DNA of 64,000 bases, from NCBI RefSeq assembly GCF_029667115.1, contig NZ_JARUIU010000003.1, positions 248,001-312,000 of the forward strand. The letters are read 5' to 3'. Within the stretch, counting starts at the first letter, position 1, and each line of letters opens with the position of its first letter. Below are positions 42,356 to 51,534 of this stretch, one piece after another. The stretch is from Jeotgalibacillus sp. ET6 (lineage in GTDB: Bacteria > Bacillota > Bacilli > Bacillales > Jeotgalibacillaceae). The notes under the pieces are model-generated. The model did not search any database, was not told the origin of the DNA, and saw only the letters and a program-made list of their open reading frames with translations. Both the position numbers and the translations under genes were made by a program.

Positions 42356-43057
42356 TTGAAAGAAGAAAAAGCTAAGGTCCTTGTCCTTGGAAGTTTTCAT
42401 ATGTCTGAAATTGAAACCCTTCATACTAAGAAGAGACAGACTGAAATTGAGGAAGTCACTGTCCACATTGCACGATTCGCACCAACAAAAATTGCCGTGG
42501 AGATGCCAGCAGACAAGAATATGGTATTGAACGAACAATACCATCAATATAAAGCCGGTACCCACAGCCTGGAAATGAATGAGATCGATCAAATTGGTTT
42601 TCGCCTCGGTCAGCAGCTCGGTCATAATCAGATCTATGCAGTTGATTGGATGGGAGAGGCTGAAATGGGCTATGGTGAAGTGGAAAAGTGGGCAAAAGAG
42701 AACCAGCCTGAGCGTTACAAGGAAATAATGGATGGACTCACCATTCCAGCTTTAACTGAATCCAAAAGTGTAATAGAGTACTACAGGGAATTAAACGACC
42801 CAGTCTGGCTTGAGAGTCTGCATAGGATGTATGTTAATTGGGCGCGCATTGGAGATGTAAACTATTATGTCGGCATAAAATGGCTTAGCTGGTGGTATGA
42901 ACGGAATTTAATCCTCTTTGCTAATATTGCGCGTCTCGCAGAGTTGAAAGAGGACAGAATTTTATTCATAGTCGGTTCCTCTCATTCAGCTATCGTAGCA
43001 AATTTTATTAAGGAAAGTGAGCTTTGCGAGATTGTGGAGCCACTTGACTATTTGTGA
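42356..43057 (+). CDS. DUF5694-like protein (233 aa)
   Basis: Opens KVLVLGSFHM, has KIAVEMPAD near 45, GFRLGQQLGHNQIYAVDWMGE near 82-100 and ends with ILFIVGSSHSAIVANFI. The GSFHM, E and GSSH positions resemble the TraB/PrgY-like and ChaN-like folds with potential metal- or ligand-binding His and Glu residues, and match DUF5694. Function unknown. Start TTG at 42356 after AAGGAGGAAGTGGG. Single gene. Confidence 0.78.
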   Translation: MKEEKAKVLVLGSFHMSEIETLHTKKRQTEIEEVTVHIARFAPTKIAVEMPADKNMVLNEQYHQYKAGTHSLEMNEIDQIGFRLGQQLGHNQIYAVDWMGEAEMGYGEVEKWAKENQPERYKEIMDGLTIPALTESKSVIEYYRELNDPVWLESLHRMYVNWARIGDVNYYVGIKWLSWWYERNLILFANIARLAELKEDRILFIVGSSHSAIVANFIKESELCEIVEPLDYL

Positions 43058-43099
43058 GGATACCATTTAAAGGGAAGATCAAAGAGAGATCTACAAGTA

Positions 43100-43312
43100 T
43101 CACAGATGATTCCTTTTCATTCGATAGCTTCCAATCAACGAAAGTACAAATAAAACCCCGTTCCCTGCAAAAGAAAGGGCGGCGAGTATTTTGGCTGCCG
43201 GTGCTTCTTTCGTGAAAAATAAATAAACCGAAAGTGCCAGTAATGCTGCAACGATAACCTGTGAAATCATAAAAACCTGTTTGCTGTTCTTTTGTAAAAC
43301 CTGTTGAAACAA
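43100..43312 (-). CDS. Small two-helix membrane protein (70 aa)
   Basis: Hydrophobic helices at about 15-35 and 40-60 with a charged C-terminus (YRMKRNHL). TTG at 43312 is eight bases from GGAAGGAG; a GTG three codons upstream overlaps it. Function unknown. Confidence 0.6.
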   Translation of the reverse strand: MFQQVLQKNSKQVFMISQVIVAALLALSVYLFFTKEAPAAKILAALSFAGNGVLFVLSLIGSYRMKRNHL

Positions 43313-43395
43313 GAGAACCACTCCTTCCTAATAGGACAAGCTCCAATTATTTCAAACTGAAGTCTGATGTACAAGAGGCGACTGTATGTAAAAAC

Positions 43396-43613
43396 GAGCC
43401 TGGGACATAACTCATAAAAGTTTAAAGAATGAGGTTATATTTATTACTAGTAGTAGGTGAGCGGAGCGGTGGCGACTCCTGCAGGATATGACGGCAAGCT
43501 GAGACCCCTTAAGGCAAAGCCTTTAGGAGGGCTCAGCGCCGTCCCTGCGGAAAGCGTCCGCCTGACGCGAAGTGAACCGGTCGTAGAGCTTGAGACACTT
43601 TTGTCCCAAGCTC
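43396..43613. repeat. Bacillaceae-type intergenic palindromic repeat
   Basis: A GC-richer block unlike its AT-rich flanks. Its ends, GAGCCTGGGACA (43396-43407) and TGTCCCAAGCTC (43602-43613), are imperfect inverted repeats. Inside are nested stems (GACGGC/GCCGTC, GCTGAG/CTCAGC, CCTTAAGGC/GCCTTTAGG) and the string GGAAAGCGTCCGCCTG. I recognise the same kind of sequence as a dispersed element in many Bacillaceae intergenic regions. It has no coding capacity of its own. It sits at the 3' end of selO, where it may act as a terminator. Confidence 0.7.
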
Positions 43614-43638
43614 CGTTTCATATGGATAAACACTATCA

Positions 43639-45105
43639 TCAAGTTCCGCAAAATGTTCTATATCGCCCGTTTGAAGGATCCCGCGGGATGCAGTATTCAC
43701 TTTGTGTACTGCTTGAATAGTCGTAAGGGCTTGATAACACTTCAAGCAGATTGGTGAGTACGGTATAGTCATCGTATCGAACAGCCGCTTCAAGTGCTTC
43801 TTCCACTTTGTGATTGCGCGCGATGACAACCGGGTTATGCTGCTGCATCCTTTTTTTCGCTTCACCCTGCGACTGAGTCTGGCTGCTACGTCTTTCCTGC
43901 CACTTTGTTTCCCACTTTTTAAATTCAGCTGCAGCAAAAAGTCCTTCGTTCTCTGTTGAGCCATCTGTCAGCATGCGAAATGTATTGGTAAAGTCTGATT
44001 TATGATCTTTCATCAGTCCGAGCAGTTCTTCAACCAGCTCTTCGTCTCCCTCTTCTGAACCGAAAAGTCCTAGCTTTCCTCTCATATTACTGAGCCACTG
44101 TTCGTGATAGAGTTTTCCATAAGCTTCAATTTCTTTCTGCGCAATTTCCACTGCCTTTTCCTGCTCTTCATGCAGCAGCGGCAAGAGTGTTTCTGCGAAG
44201 CGCGCAAGATTCCATCCACCGATTTTAGGCTGATTGCCATAGGCGTAGCGCCCCTGAGCATCAATGGAGCTGAACACGGTTGAGGGGTCATATGCATCCA
44301 TAAACGCGCATGGACCATAATCAATCGTTTCCCCACTGATCGTCATATTATCTGTATTCATCACACCGTGAATAAAGCCCACCTGCTGCCATTTTGCGAT
44401 GAGTGCTGCATGCTGTTCAATCACTTTTCTGAGAAACGCCTGGTAGCGGTTTTCCTCGTGCACAAGCTCCGGGTAATGGCGCTCAATTGCATAGTCTGCG
44501 AGTGCTTTCAGTTCTTTACCTTCCTCTACACCCGCTGCATATTGAAACGTTCCGAAGCGTAAATGACTGGATGCCACCCGCGTCATAACAGCACCGGGAA
44601 GCAGCGTTTCACGTATGATTTCTTCCCCGGTTTTCACAACAGCCAAACTGCGTGTCGTCGGGATGCCAAGTCCATGCATCGCTTCACTGATCACATATTC
44701 TCGAAGCATGGGACCAAGTGCTGCTCGGCCGTCTCCGCCTCTTGAAAATGGCGTGCGTCCGGAGCCTTTCAGCTGAATATCAACTCGTTCATTTTCAGGA
44801 GTGATCTGTTCACCGATTAACAGGGCACGTCCATCACCAAGCATAGTCAGATTGCCAAACTGATGACCTGCATAAGCCTGCGCAATCGGCATGGACCCTT
44901 CAGGCACCTTGTTACCCGAAAATATCGCTGCCCCTTCTTCACTGTGCAAGGCGTCTTTGCTTAATCCAAGTGACTCGGCTAGTGAGTCGTTAAACTGAAC
45001 AATTTCCGGTGATTGCACCGGTTTGGGATCAAGTGAAGTGAAAAATATAGACGGCAGACGGCTGTAGCTGTTTTTTAAATTCCAACCTGCGTTGCTTTGT
45101 GTCAT
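43639..45105 (-). CDS. selO: SelO/YdiU family protein adenylyltransferase (488 aa)
   Basis: A pseudokinase that transfers AMP from ATP to protein Ser, Thr or Tyr side chains. Visible motifs: [15 protein letters not shown] near 80, [17 protein letters not shown] near 113, [19 protein letters not shown] near 245-262 and the C-terminal YRTFCGT. The last motif has a cysteine in the place where eukaryotic SelO carries selenocysteine. Full length. The 3' end runs up to a dispersed palindromic repeat. ATG at 45105 follows AAGGAGGATTCG. It acts in redox stress in other organisms. Confidence 0.95.
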   Translation of the reverse strand: MTQSNAGWNLKNSYSRLPSIFFTSLDPKPVQSPEIVQFNDSLAESLGLSKDALHSEEGAAIFSGNKVPEGSMPIAQAYAGHQFGNLTMLGDGRALLIGEQITPENERVDIQLKGSGRTPFSRGGDGRAALGPMLREYVISEAMHGLGIPTTRSLAVVKTGEEIIRETLLPGAVMTRVASSHLRFGTFQYAAGVEEGKELKALADYAIERHYPELVHEENRYQAFLRKVIEQHAALIAKWQQVGFIHGVMNTDNMTISGETIDYGPCAFMDAYDPSTVFSSIDAQGRYAYGNQPKIGGWNLARFAETLLPLLHEEQEKAVEIAQKEIEAYGKLYHEQWLSNMRGKLGLFGSEEGDEELVEELLGLMKDHKSDFTNTFRMLTDGSTENEGLFAAAEFKKWETKWQERRSSQTQSQGEAKKRMQQHNPVVIARNHKVEEALEAAVRYDDYTVLTNLLEVLSSPYDYSSSTQSEYCIPRDPSNGRYRTFCGT

Positions 45106-45307
45106 CGAATCCTCCTTATCAATTGCAGATATCTATTTATATTAGGCGTAAAATGCATCTTCATAAGCTGTTTTGTTATTGTTTTCTTTTGCACGCTTAT
45201 TATACCTTTTCCCTCATTATGATGGGATTAAAATGATTTGGGCTATTTTCATAAAAGAGATTTTATAGAATAAAAATAAAAAGGATGAGATCGGAGGGAT
45301 CGTGGAC

Positions 45308-47155
45308 ATGCAGAGGCAACTAGATGAAGTAATCGGGCAGTTAATGAAAGAAATTGAGACACATCAGGCGCCGGATGGGAGTTTTCGTTTTTGCTTTGAA
45401 AACAGTTTGATGTCAGACACCAATATAATGCTGCTGTTAAAAACCTTAACAGGAGAACAACATCTGATTCAAGAACTTGGTGCCCGGGTTGCTTCCCTTC
45501 AGCATCCAGAGGGATATTGGTCGTTATATCCCGGTGATCAAGGAAGCCTTTCTGCTACCATTGAAGCGTATTTTGCGCTTTTATATACAGGCTGCTGGAC
45601 AAAAAGTGAGAGTGCTGCCCAAAAAGCCGCTCAGTTCATTTTGGCACAGGGCGGACTTGGATCCGCTCATTCCATGACGAAAATCATGCTGGCGATTCAC
45701 GGGCAATATCCGTGGCCTAACCTGATGCATCTGCCCGTCCACTTCATATTATTTCCCGCATCCTCCCCGGTTTCCTTTTACGATTTCAGCAGCTATGCCC
45801 GTGTGCATATGGCGCCGATTCTCCTTTTAACAGACAGCCGTTTTCAGCTTAGCGACAAGGACATTCCTGATATGAGCCGTTTTAACATTCGTCAAATGCC
45901 TGAGCAGGAAAATGAGCAGTACCGCTCCCTCCTTTCCGGCATTTATCAGGCAGCTTCAACGATTGCCGGCCTCCCCCATCTCGTTCACCAGCAAGCCAGA
46001 CAGCGCCTTGTCACCTATATGCTGCAGCGAATTGAAGAAGATGGAACATTATACAGCTATGTTTCTTCTACCTTTTACATGATTTATGCCTTACTAAGTG
46101 CAGGTTATTCAAAGCAGCATCCGCTGATTCAAAAGGCAGTCTCAGGATTGAAAACGCACCGCTGCCGGACAGATAACGGCTGGCATATTCAAAACTCCAC
46201 TTCAACTGTATGGGATACAGCTCTTCTTTGCCATGCGCTTCGGGATACTTCTTTTCCTCAGAAAAAGCGGACAAAAGCTGAAGCTTATCTGCTCAGGCAT
46301 CAGCACGACAAATACGGAGACTGGATCCTGACAGCTGAGAATGCCTCCCCCGGCGGATGGGGCTTTTCAGACAGCAACACCATTCACCCCGACGTCGATG
46401 ACACAACTGCTGCCTTGCGAGCACTCTCACCCTGCACGTCTTCTGAATTCTCTTTTAAAGAATCTTTTAACCGGGGATTAAATTGGGTTCTAGCCATGCA
46501 AAACGAGGACGGAGGCTGGCCGGCATTTGAACGAGGAAAAACCAATCAGCTGCTCACCTTCGTACCAATGGATGGTGCTTCCCATGCTGCCATTGATCCT
46601 TCCACGGCTGATTTAACAGGACGTACACTCGAATTTTTAAGCAGTGAAGCGCGTCTCCCTATTCAGCATTCCGCTATTCAGCAGGCCATTCGCTGGCTGA
46701 AAAAGAATCAGCAGACCGATGGCTCCTGGTACGGGAAATGGGGCATTTCGTTTCTTTACGGAACGTGGGCAGCGGTTACCGGCCTGTCTGCTGCAGGACT
46801 GAATGAAAAGGATTCAGCCTTAAAAACAGCAGTCTCCTTTATAGAACGAGTTCAACATGAAGACGGGGGCTGGGGTGAATCCTGTTTAAGCGACCAGGAA
46901 ATGCAGTATGTCCCCCTCGGTTCAAGCACGCCCTCTCAAACTGCCTGGGCACTCGACGCCCTGCTCAGTGTGCATCAGCAAAAAACCCCCGCCATTGAAC
47001 GCGGGATGCAATCCTTATTACGGCAGCTGAAAACAAAAGACTGGGCGTACCGCTACCCGACCGGCGCAGGACTTCCGGGAAACTTTTATGTATATTATCC
47101 CAGCTATAATTACATTTGGCCGCTGATCGTATTGAAAAAATACGCTTCGCTGTAA
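45308..47155 (+). CDS. sqhC: Squalene-hopene cyclase family; sporulenol synthase/tetraprenyl-beta-curcumene cyclase type (615 aa)
   Basis: The DXDD acid motif appears as DVDDTTA near 362, within WGFSDSNTIHPDVDD. QW repeats are seen at QNEDGGWPAF (near 398), QQTDGSWYGKWG (near 470) and QHEDGGWGES (near 517). Length and the N-terminus MQRQLDEVIGQLMKEIE resemble B. subtilis SqhC, which cyclises C35 terpenes to sporulenes during sporulation. Start: ATG at 45308 (ten bases from GGAGGG) or GTG at 45302. A single gene with terminator. The germination operon in this window agrees with a spore-former. Confidence 0.9.
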   Translation: MQRQLDEVIGQLMKEIETHQAPDGSFRFCFENSLMSDTNIMLLLKTLTGEQHLIQELGARVASLQHPEGYWSLYPGDQGSLSATIEAYFALLYTGCWTKSESAAQKAAQFILAQGGLGSAHSMTKIMLAIHGQYPWPNLMHLPVHFILFPASSPVSFYDFSSYARVHMAPILLLTDSRFQLSDKDIPDMSRFNIRQMPEQENEQYRSLLSGIYQAASTIAGLPHLVHQQARQRLVTYMLQRIEEDGTLYSYVSSTFYMIYALLSAGYSKQHPLIQKAVSGLKTHRCRTDNGWHIQNSTSTVWDTALLCHALRDTSFPQKKRTKAEAYLLRHQHDKYGDWILTAENASPGGWGFSDSNTIHPDVDDTTAALRALSPCTSSEFSFKESFNRGLNWVLAMQNEDGGWPAFERGKTNQLLTFVPMDGASHAAIDPSTADLTGRTLEFLSSEARLPIQHSAIQQAIRWLKKNQQTDGSWYGKWGISFLYGTWAAVTGLSAAGLNEKDSALKTAVSFIERVQHEDGGWGESCLSDQEMQYVPLGSSTPSQTAWALDALLSVHQQKTPAIERGMQSLLRQLKTKDWAYRYPTGAGLPGNFYVYYPSYNYIWPLIVLKKYASL

Positions 47156-47161
47156 GAAGAA

Positions 47162-47196
47162 AAAAATCCGCAGTCATCACCCGGACTGCGGATTTT
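47162..47196. terminator. Terminator shared by the cyclase and monooxygenase genes
   Basis: AAAATCCGCAGTC pairs perfectly with GACTGCGGATTTT; A- and T-runs on both sides make it bidirectional. Confidence 0.9.
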
Positions 47197-47198
47197 CG

Positions 47199-48254
47199 CT
47201 ATTTTTTAGCCGTGTACTTTTTAACTGCCGGCAAAATCTCTGTTCCAATGAGCTCTATATTTTTCATGAGACGCTCGAACGGCACACCGCCAAAGTCAAT
47301 TTGTGCCACATACCGCTGATTTCCAAGTACCTCATGCTGATAAAGGATTTTCTCGATAATTTCCTGTGGACTGCCAATATTAATGACACTTTGACGATGC
47401 GCTCCCTGAGCAAAAAGCCGTTCAGGAAAGCCCTGGCCATTTGTTTTTTTCATCCCCTCATTGATATGAGGATACATTTCCTTGACTGCCTGCTGTGATG
47501 TTTCGGCTGCATAAAAGAAGCCAGCTGTCGCAATGGGCAATTCATCTGGATCAAATCCCCCCTCAACAGCGGCTTGACGATACGCATCCACTGATGGCTT
47601 AAACGATTCAACCGCGCCGCCTAAGTGGGCAAGAAACATCGGCACGCCCGCTCTGCCTGCTTTGATTGCACTACCGGGTGTTCCTCCAACTGCACGCCAA
47701 ATAGGCAGGGAGCCATTTTGGGGACGCGGCAGGACTTCAGCTTTTCTTAAAGGTGCGCGGAATTCACCGCTCCAATTCACGACTTTTTCTTCATTAATCT
47801 TACGCAGCAGGTCAAACTTCTCTTCGTACATCGCTTCATAATCACGGACATCATAGCCCAGAAGCTCAAAAAGCCCAACCCGGGACGCACGCCCTGCAAC
47901 GATTTCTGCACGGCCTTTTGAAATCAAATCGATGGTCGCAAAATTTTCATATACCCGCACCGGATCTGATGTGCTGATAATCGTAGACGAACTGGCGATT
48001 TTGATCTTCTTTGTTGCCTGCGCAATCGCAGCCAGCACCACTGCATGAGCCTGCGTCGCAAAATATTCCTGATGACTTTCGCCTACACTGAAAAAATCAA
48101 TGCCTGCCTCATCGGCAAGTGTGGCATATTCGATAATTTCCTGAATCCGCTCTTCTGCTGATAGTCTTTCTCCGGTTAAAGGATTGGGCAAATGGTCTCC
48201 AAGCGTATACAGACCAAACTCCAGCCCATTCTCCGGTTTTATGCGGTTTTTCAA
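47199..48254 (-). CDS. LLM-class flavin-dependent monooxygenase (351 aa)
   Basis: Luciferase-like TIM barrel: LEFGLYTLGD opening, FFSVGESHQEYFATQAHAVV near 55, ASSSTIISTSDPVRVYENFA near 90-110, GRAEIVAGRASRVGLFELLGY near 120 and PIWRAVGGTPGSA near 180. It uses reduced FMN to oxidise an unknown substrate. Start: ATG at 48254, preceded by AGGGAGGGGTC. Convergent with the terpene cyclase, with a shared terminator; no sign that the two work together. Confidence 0.9.
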   Translation of the reverse strand: MKNRIKPENGLEFGLYTLGDHLPNPLTGERLSAEERIQEIIEYATLADEAGIDFFSVGESHQEYFATQAHAVVLAAIAQATKKIKIASSSTIISTSDPVRVYENFATIDLISKGRAEIVAGRASRVGLFELLGYDVRDYEAMYEEKFDLLRKINEEKVVNWSGEFRAPLRKAEVLPRPQNGSLPIWRAVGGTPGSAIKAGRAGVPMFLAHLGGAVESFKPSVDAYRQAAVEGGFDPDELPIATAGFFYAAETSQQAVKEMYPHINEGMKKTNGQGFPERLFAQGAHRQSVINIGSPQEIIEKILYQHEVLGNQRYVAQIDFGGVPFERLMKNIELIGTEILPAVKKYTAKK

Positions 48255-48446
48255 TCATGACCCCTCCCTCTTTTTGAACTATTATACTTCAAAAGACGGC
48301 GAAGCTCGAGAAATGAGGTTCTTGTATACATCATCCGTTTTAAATATATTTACACATATTTAATGAAATAAATGGTTTTTATTATTTATTTATCCACTTT
48401 CATTCAGTATAATAGTCTCAAAAAGAAGAGGAATAGGAGAAGCATT

Positions 48447-49109
48447 TTGCTAAACAAACGTCAGCGCGAATTTAGAAAAAAAATGAAAGAAATCAACCGC
48501 CTGAGAAGTCAGGAGTACATAGATGGTTCTCTTGCACATCAGTCATATTCTGCAGGAAAAGGGAAAAAACCATTTTTCGTACTTGGCGGGGTGGTTGGAG
48601 GGTTAGTTCTAACCTGGAATCTTTATGCTGCTTATACATGGTTTTCCCCATCCACTTCGCCTTTTCCTTCAATTGAAGCTTTCAAGGGCAGCGGTTCAGA
48701 TGAAAAGATTCATTCGTATTTTCAACAGGCAGAAGAAATAGAATCTAAACTGGGCTATCAGGTAAATTACCTGACCGCCTCCGCACAGCATGGACCACTC
48801 GACTCCGAAACCGTTCAGTTGATTCAACAGTCTCTTTTTCTCATCCATGAGCAAATGGACAACGGGGATGCACGAACAGCAGAGCTGGAACGTTACCTGA
48901 ATGAGCAATTGGATTTGATTTATCAAATGCTTGCCGTTAGCTCGCCCGCCCTTGATTCCGAAAAGCTGAACTCCATTTTACATACTTACAATCAAAATCT
49001 CGTAAACAAGTCTTTCATCCTTATGTCCATCCTGGAGAAAGAAGAAATGCACTATTTAATAGAAGAAGATGGGATTACCTATGAGTATGAAGAAAAATCA
49101 TTATGGTAA
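48447..49109 (+). CDS. Membrane-anchored protein of unknown function (220 aa)
   Basis: A basic cytoplasmic N-terminus (KRQREFRKKMKEINRLRSQE), one membrane helix at about 52-72 and a helical extracytoplasmic domain with several Gln/Glu-rich helices. The TTG at 48447 behind AGGAGAAG is the likely start; a longer frame from 48372 is unlikely. No family identified. Confidence 0.65.
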   Translation: MLNKRQREFRKKMKEINRLRSQEYIDGSLAHQSYSAGKGKKPFFVLGGVVGGLVLTWNLYAAYTWFSPSTSPFPSIEAFKGSGSDEKIHSYFQQAEEIESKLGYQVNYLTASAQHGPLDSETVQLIQQSLFLIHEQMDNGDARTAELERYLNEQLDLIYQMLAVSSPALDSEKLNSILHTYNQNLVNKSFILMSILEKEEMHYLIEEDGITYEYEEKSLW

Positions 49110-49123
49110 ACCGGAAGTCCGCA

Positions 49124-49172
49124 AAAAAGCACCCGTATTTAAAGGATACGATTCCTTTGAATACGAGTGCCT
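49124..49172 (-). terminator. Terminator of the mph gene
   Basis: GGCACTCGTATTCAAAGG pairs with CCTTTAAATACGGGTGC and is followed by TTTTTT on the minus strand. Confidence 0.85.
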
Positions 49173-49179
49173 GTCATTC

Positions 49180-50082
49180 CTATTTTTCCACACCTAAAAC
49201 GGCCCTTGCCATGTCCAGGTATTCCTCAATCCCTGACTTAATAGCAAACTCTGCGATTGCCACCGGATAAGCAGCCTCAAGCTCAAGAATATGCGCCGCC
49301 ATTTTCGGCCACACATAACCCCCGGCTGTTTCGTAAGCGCTTAGTAACTTTTTTAATTCGTTCTCACCAAACGTTCGATAATGGGCAACAAAATCCTGGC
49401 TGACATCCCCTGCACCAGCCTCCGTCCAATCAATGAATCCGGTGACTTGCTCCTTTTCATTAATCAGAATATGTCCTGCATGCAGATCGCCATGGAAGAC
49501 GCCTATTTGCCTCGGCCAGAAAGACTCATCCTCGACCCATGCCTGCCATCGTTCCCAGAGGGTCTGACCGACGCCAAATTCCTCTTTTACTTTTTCCATC
49601 CTGGCTTTCATATCTTTTCTCAGATTTTCTGCAGAATCCATTTTCAAACCCGCTTTTTGGGCCTGAATCGGATCCAGCTGATGGAGGGAAACCATCGCTT
49701 TTGCCAGACTTTGTGTAAACTGCGGGGACACATTCTTTTCATCAATCTCCCACTTATACGCCTTTGCTTCAGGATCAATCGTTCCTGCAGGAATCCCGCT
49801 TAATTGCTTATAAGCAATTAATTCCTCTGTCCACACCTGCCATTTTGGCGCTTCGAAACTGATCTTTGGCTCAATCCAGTCAAGTGCGTTTTTTTCCTTT
49901 TTTGTAGAGGCAAAAACATCTTCTCGTCTAGGAATTCTCAGCACCCATTTTTGATTATTCACATCTGTGGCGAATACAACCAGAAAATCCAGTCCGGATT
50001 CGTTAAACGTTAACGTTTCTTCCTTTACTTTAAATCCATGTTTCCCGGCAAGATCCACTGCACGCTTTTTTGACAGGGTCAT
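49180..50082 (-). CDS. mph: Macrolide 2'-phosphotransferase (300 aa)
   Basis: Kinase-fold antibiotic-inactivating enzyme that transfers phosphate to the 2'-OH of the macrolide desosamine. N-terminal TFNESGLDFLVVFATD and KWVLRIPRR (ATP site), the Brenner motif VFHGDLHAGHILIN near 199 and the metal-binding GFIDWTEAGAGD near 217 fit the Mph family well. The ATG at 50082 follows AAAGGATGTGCTGAAG. Upstream lie a leader peptide and a terminator consistent with induction by macrolides. Chromosomal Bacillus mph genes are known; resistance is inferred, not shown. Confidence 0.88.
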   Translation of the reverse strand: MTLSKKRAVDLAGKHGFKVKEETLTFNESGLDFLVVFATDVNNQKWVLRIPRREDVFASTKKEKNALDWIEPKISFEAPKWQVWTEELIAYKQLSGIPAGTIDPEAKAYKWEIDEKNVSPQFTQSLAKAMVSLHQLDPIQAQKAGLKMDSAENLRKDMKARMEKVKEEFGVGQTLWERWQAWVEDESFWPRQIGVFHGDLHAGHILINEKEQVTGFIDWTEAGAGDVSQDFVAHYRTFGENELKKLLSAYETAGGYVWPKMAAHILELEAAYPVAIAEFAIKSGIEEYLDMARAVLGVEK

Positions 50083-50163
50083 CTTCAGCACATCCTTTTT
50101 TCATTTGTTTTGTTTTGTGCATCAGAACGTGGTAAATCAGTCCGCTTTCTTTTTTTTGAACAG

Positions 50164-50193
50164 AAAAAAAGAGGGCAGATTCGTCCCCCTTTT
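50164..50193 (-). terminator. Attenuator terminator between leader peptide and mph
   Basis: On the minus strand AAAAGGGGG pairs with CCCTCTTTT (one G-U pair) around a nine-base loop, followed by TTTTTTT. It lies about 90 bases after the leader peptide and 80 bases before mph, so it would stop transcription unless an alternative structure forms. Confidence 0.75.
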
Positions 50194-50280
50194 CCACCTC
50201 ACGTTTATGAAAGCTTCCTCTAAACAGACAGACTAATCCCTTGTACTCTGCACGAAAACAGAGATCTTGTACGTATGAAA

Positions 50281-50325
50281 TTATCGTTTCAACGCGTCGG
50301 ATCGAAGTCTGATTGATGCTGTCAC
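50281..50325 (-). CDS. Macrolide-arrest leader peptide MTASIRLRSDALKR (14 aa)
   Basis: GTG at 50325 is eight bases downstream of GGAGG (50338-50334), and the ORF ends in TAA at 50281. The first eight residues, MTASIRLR, are nearly identical to leader peptides of macrolide resistance genes (MTASMRLR of mef and MTASMRLK of msr; ErmD leader MTHSMRLR). In those the Arg-Leu-Arg/Lys sequence stalls the ribosome when erythromycin is bound. Here stalling should favour an antiterminator and permit transcription of mph. The candidate -10 TATAAT at 50349-50344 would give a very short 5' UTR and is not certain. Confidence 0.8.
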   Translation of the reverse strand: MTASIRLRSDALKR

Positions 50326-50387
50326 AAGGAAAACCTCCATTCTATTATAGTTGCTCCTACTTTACCATACTGCTACTCTGTCCTCCA

Positions 50388-51305
50388 TTAAAATGAAGCT
50401 CCTGTTTCCCCAATTAATCTTTCAAACACTTCAATCATCCTGTAAAAGCCTTCACTGTCCCCTCCATCCTCGTCAACAGACCAGGCGGTGGCAAGGACCG
50501 CGTGGCAAAACCCCCACTGAAGCAGCCTTTCCTCATTTAAGTCCAGTTCCTCTGTAAAAATCTTCACCCTCTTCTGTGTAAAGACTTCCAAATTCTCTTC
50601 AGGAAGACAATTTAAAAGAAACTGGACCAGATCATACTCTATTTCTCCAATCAGCCCCTTCGGATCAATCGCCACCCATTCCTCTTTACCTGAGAGAAGT
50701 ACGTTGAAGTGATGAAAATCTCCATGAAGGACAAAGGATGGCCCGGCTGTATGTAGTAAATCGGAGAATAGAGTAAGGGCTTTGCTTAGGACGGGAAATG
50801 AGATCGGCCCCACCCCTTCCGGATGCTCAACCATGATCTTTTCAAGCGATCGCTTTCTTCCTTCCATGGTCGGAATGGATGTTTCTGAAGGAGCGGGAAG
50901 CGCAAGGGACTTCATCACGCGCGCTGCTATTCGGCAGGCTTCTTCATTCTCTTTTATATTTGCAAGTGAAATGCCGGGAGAAATGTTTTCAAGCAGAAGA
51001 ATCCTTTTTTCCTCATCCCAATCAAGCAGCTGAACCATGCCTTTCCCGTTAAATTCACGCAGGGCGTTCAGTTCATCCTTGAACCCATCATGGTCTGGCA
51101 TACAGAGCTTAACAACCACTTTTGTTCCATCCTTTGTTACGGCAGGCGCCACATAATTGATCGACAGCACATAGGGTTCTTTTACGTCCAGTTCCCATTT
51201 TTCTTCAGCATACTGTATAAGAACCGGCAGTTCAGCAAGCCAGTTCTCCCCCTTCTCCTTTGCATACAAGCGTACTGCTTTTAAAAATTCCGGATGAAGC
51301 TCCAT
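50388..51305 (-). CDS. Aminoglycoside 6-phosphotransferase/hydroxyurea kinase family (305 aa)
   Basis: APH(6)-type fold: TKVVVKLCMPD (ATP site) near 70, ILLLENISPGISL near 100, SFVLHGDFHHFNVLLS (Brenner motif) near 195 and WVAIDPKGLIGE near 212, which is characteristic of streptomycin 6-kinases (PF04655). The ATG at 51305 follows AGGAGGTTTGGCG. It is upstream of the mph leader region in the same orientation, but a promoter for mph may lie between. Whether it inactivates streptomycin or has another substrate is unknown. Confidence 0.82.
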   Translation of the reverse strand: MELHPEFLKAVRLYAKEKGENWLAELPVLIQYAEEKWELDVKEPYVLSINYVAPAVTKDGTKVVVKLCMPDHDGFKDELNALREFNGKGMVQLLDWDEEKRILLLENISPGISLANIKENEEACRIAARVMKSLALPAPSETSIPTMEGRKRSLEKIMVEHPEGVGPISFPVLSKALTLFSDLLHTAGPSFVLHGDFHHFNVLLSGKEEWVAIDPKGLIGEIEYDLVQFLLNCLPEENLEVFTQKRVKIFTEELDLNEERLLQWGFCHAVLATAWSVDEDGGDSEGFYRMIEVFERLIGETGASF

Positions 51306-51435
51306 CGCCAAACCTCCTAAATAGATAATAATCATTATTTTTACAAGGTTAAAACTACCTATTATCCAAAATAAATTATAATTTACCTTTAAATGTTAAA
51401 GTTAACATCGAAACCCTTTTTGAAATCTTTTCGTA

Positions 51436-51470
51436 TTAAACTTCACTTATCTTTTAAACTCTCTTTATAC
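51436..51470 (+). promoter_or_regulatory. Candidate PhoP-binding (Pho box) repeats
   Basis: TTAAAC-ttcac-TTATCT and TTAAAC-tctct-TTATAC form two pairs of hexamers with 11-bp periodicity, the spacing of Bacillus PhoP boxes (TT(A/T/C)ACA repeats). They end at the -10 TATACT (51466-51471), about 65 bp upstream of the alkaline phosphatase start. Confidence 0.55.
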
Positions 51471-51534
51471 TCTCTCAATTATGTCCTATTAAACTAATAA
51501 TTGTAAGATATTCGACTACATAGGAGGAATTGAA

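Noticed and set aside
43457-43720. Plus-strand ORF of 87 codons
   Set aside because: It is made of the palindromic repeat and the antisense of selO; no protein-like composition.
50340-50375. Promoter for the mph leader
   Set aside because: A perfect TATAAT is present, but the -35 is poor and the implied transcription start falls on the Shine-Dalgarno; not called as a feature.
51380-51410. Additional Pho-box-like TTAACA upstream of phoA
   Set aside because: TTAACA is present, but no second hexamer lies at 11-bp spacing, so only the downstream repeats are reported.
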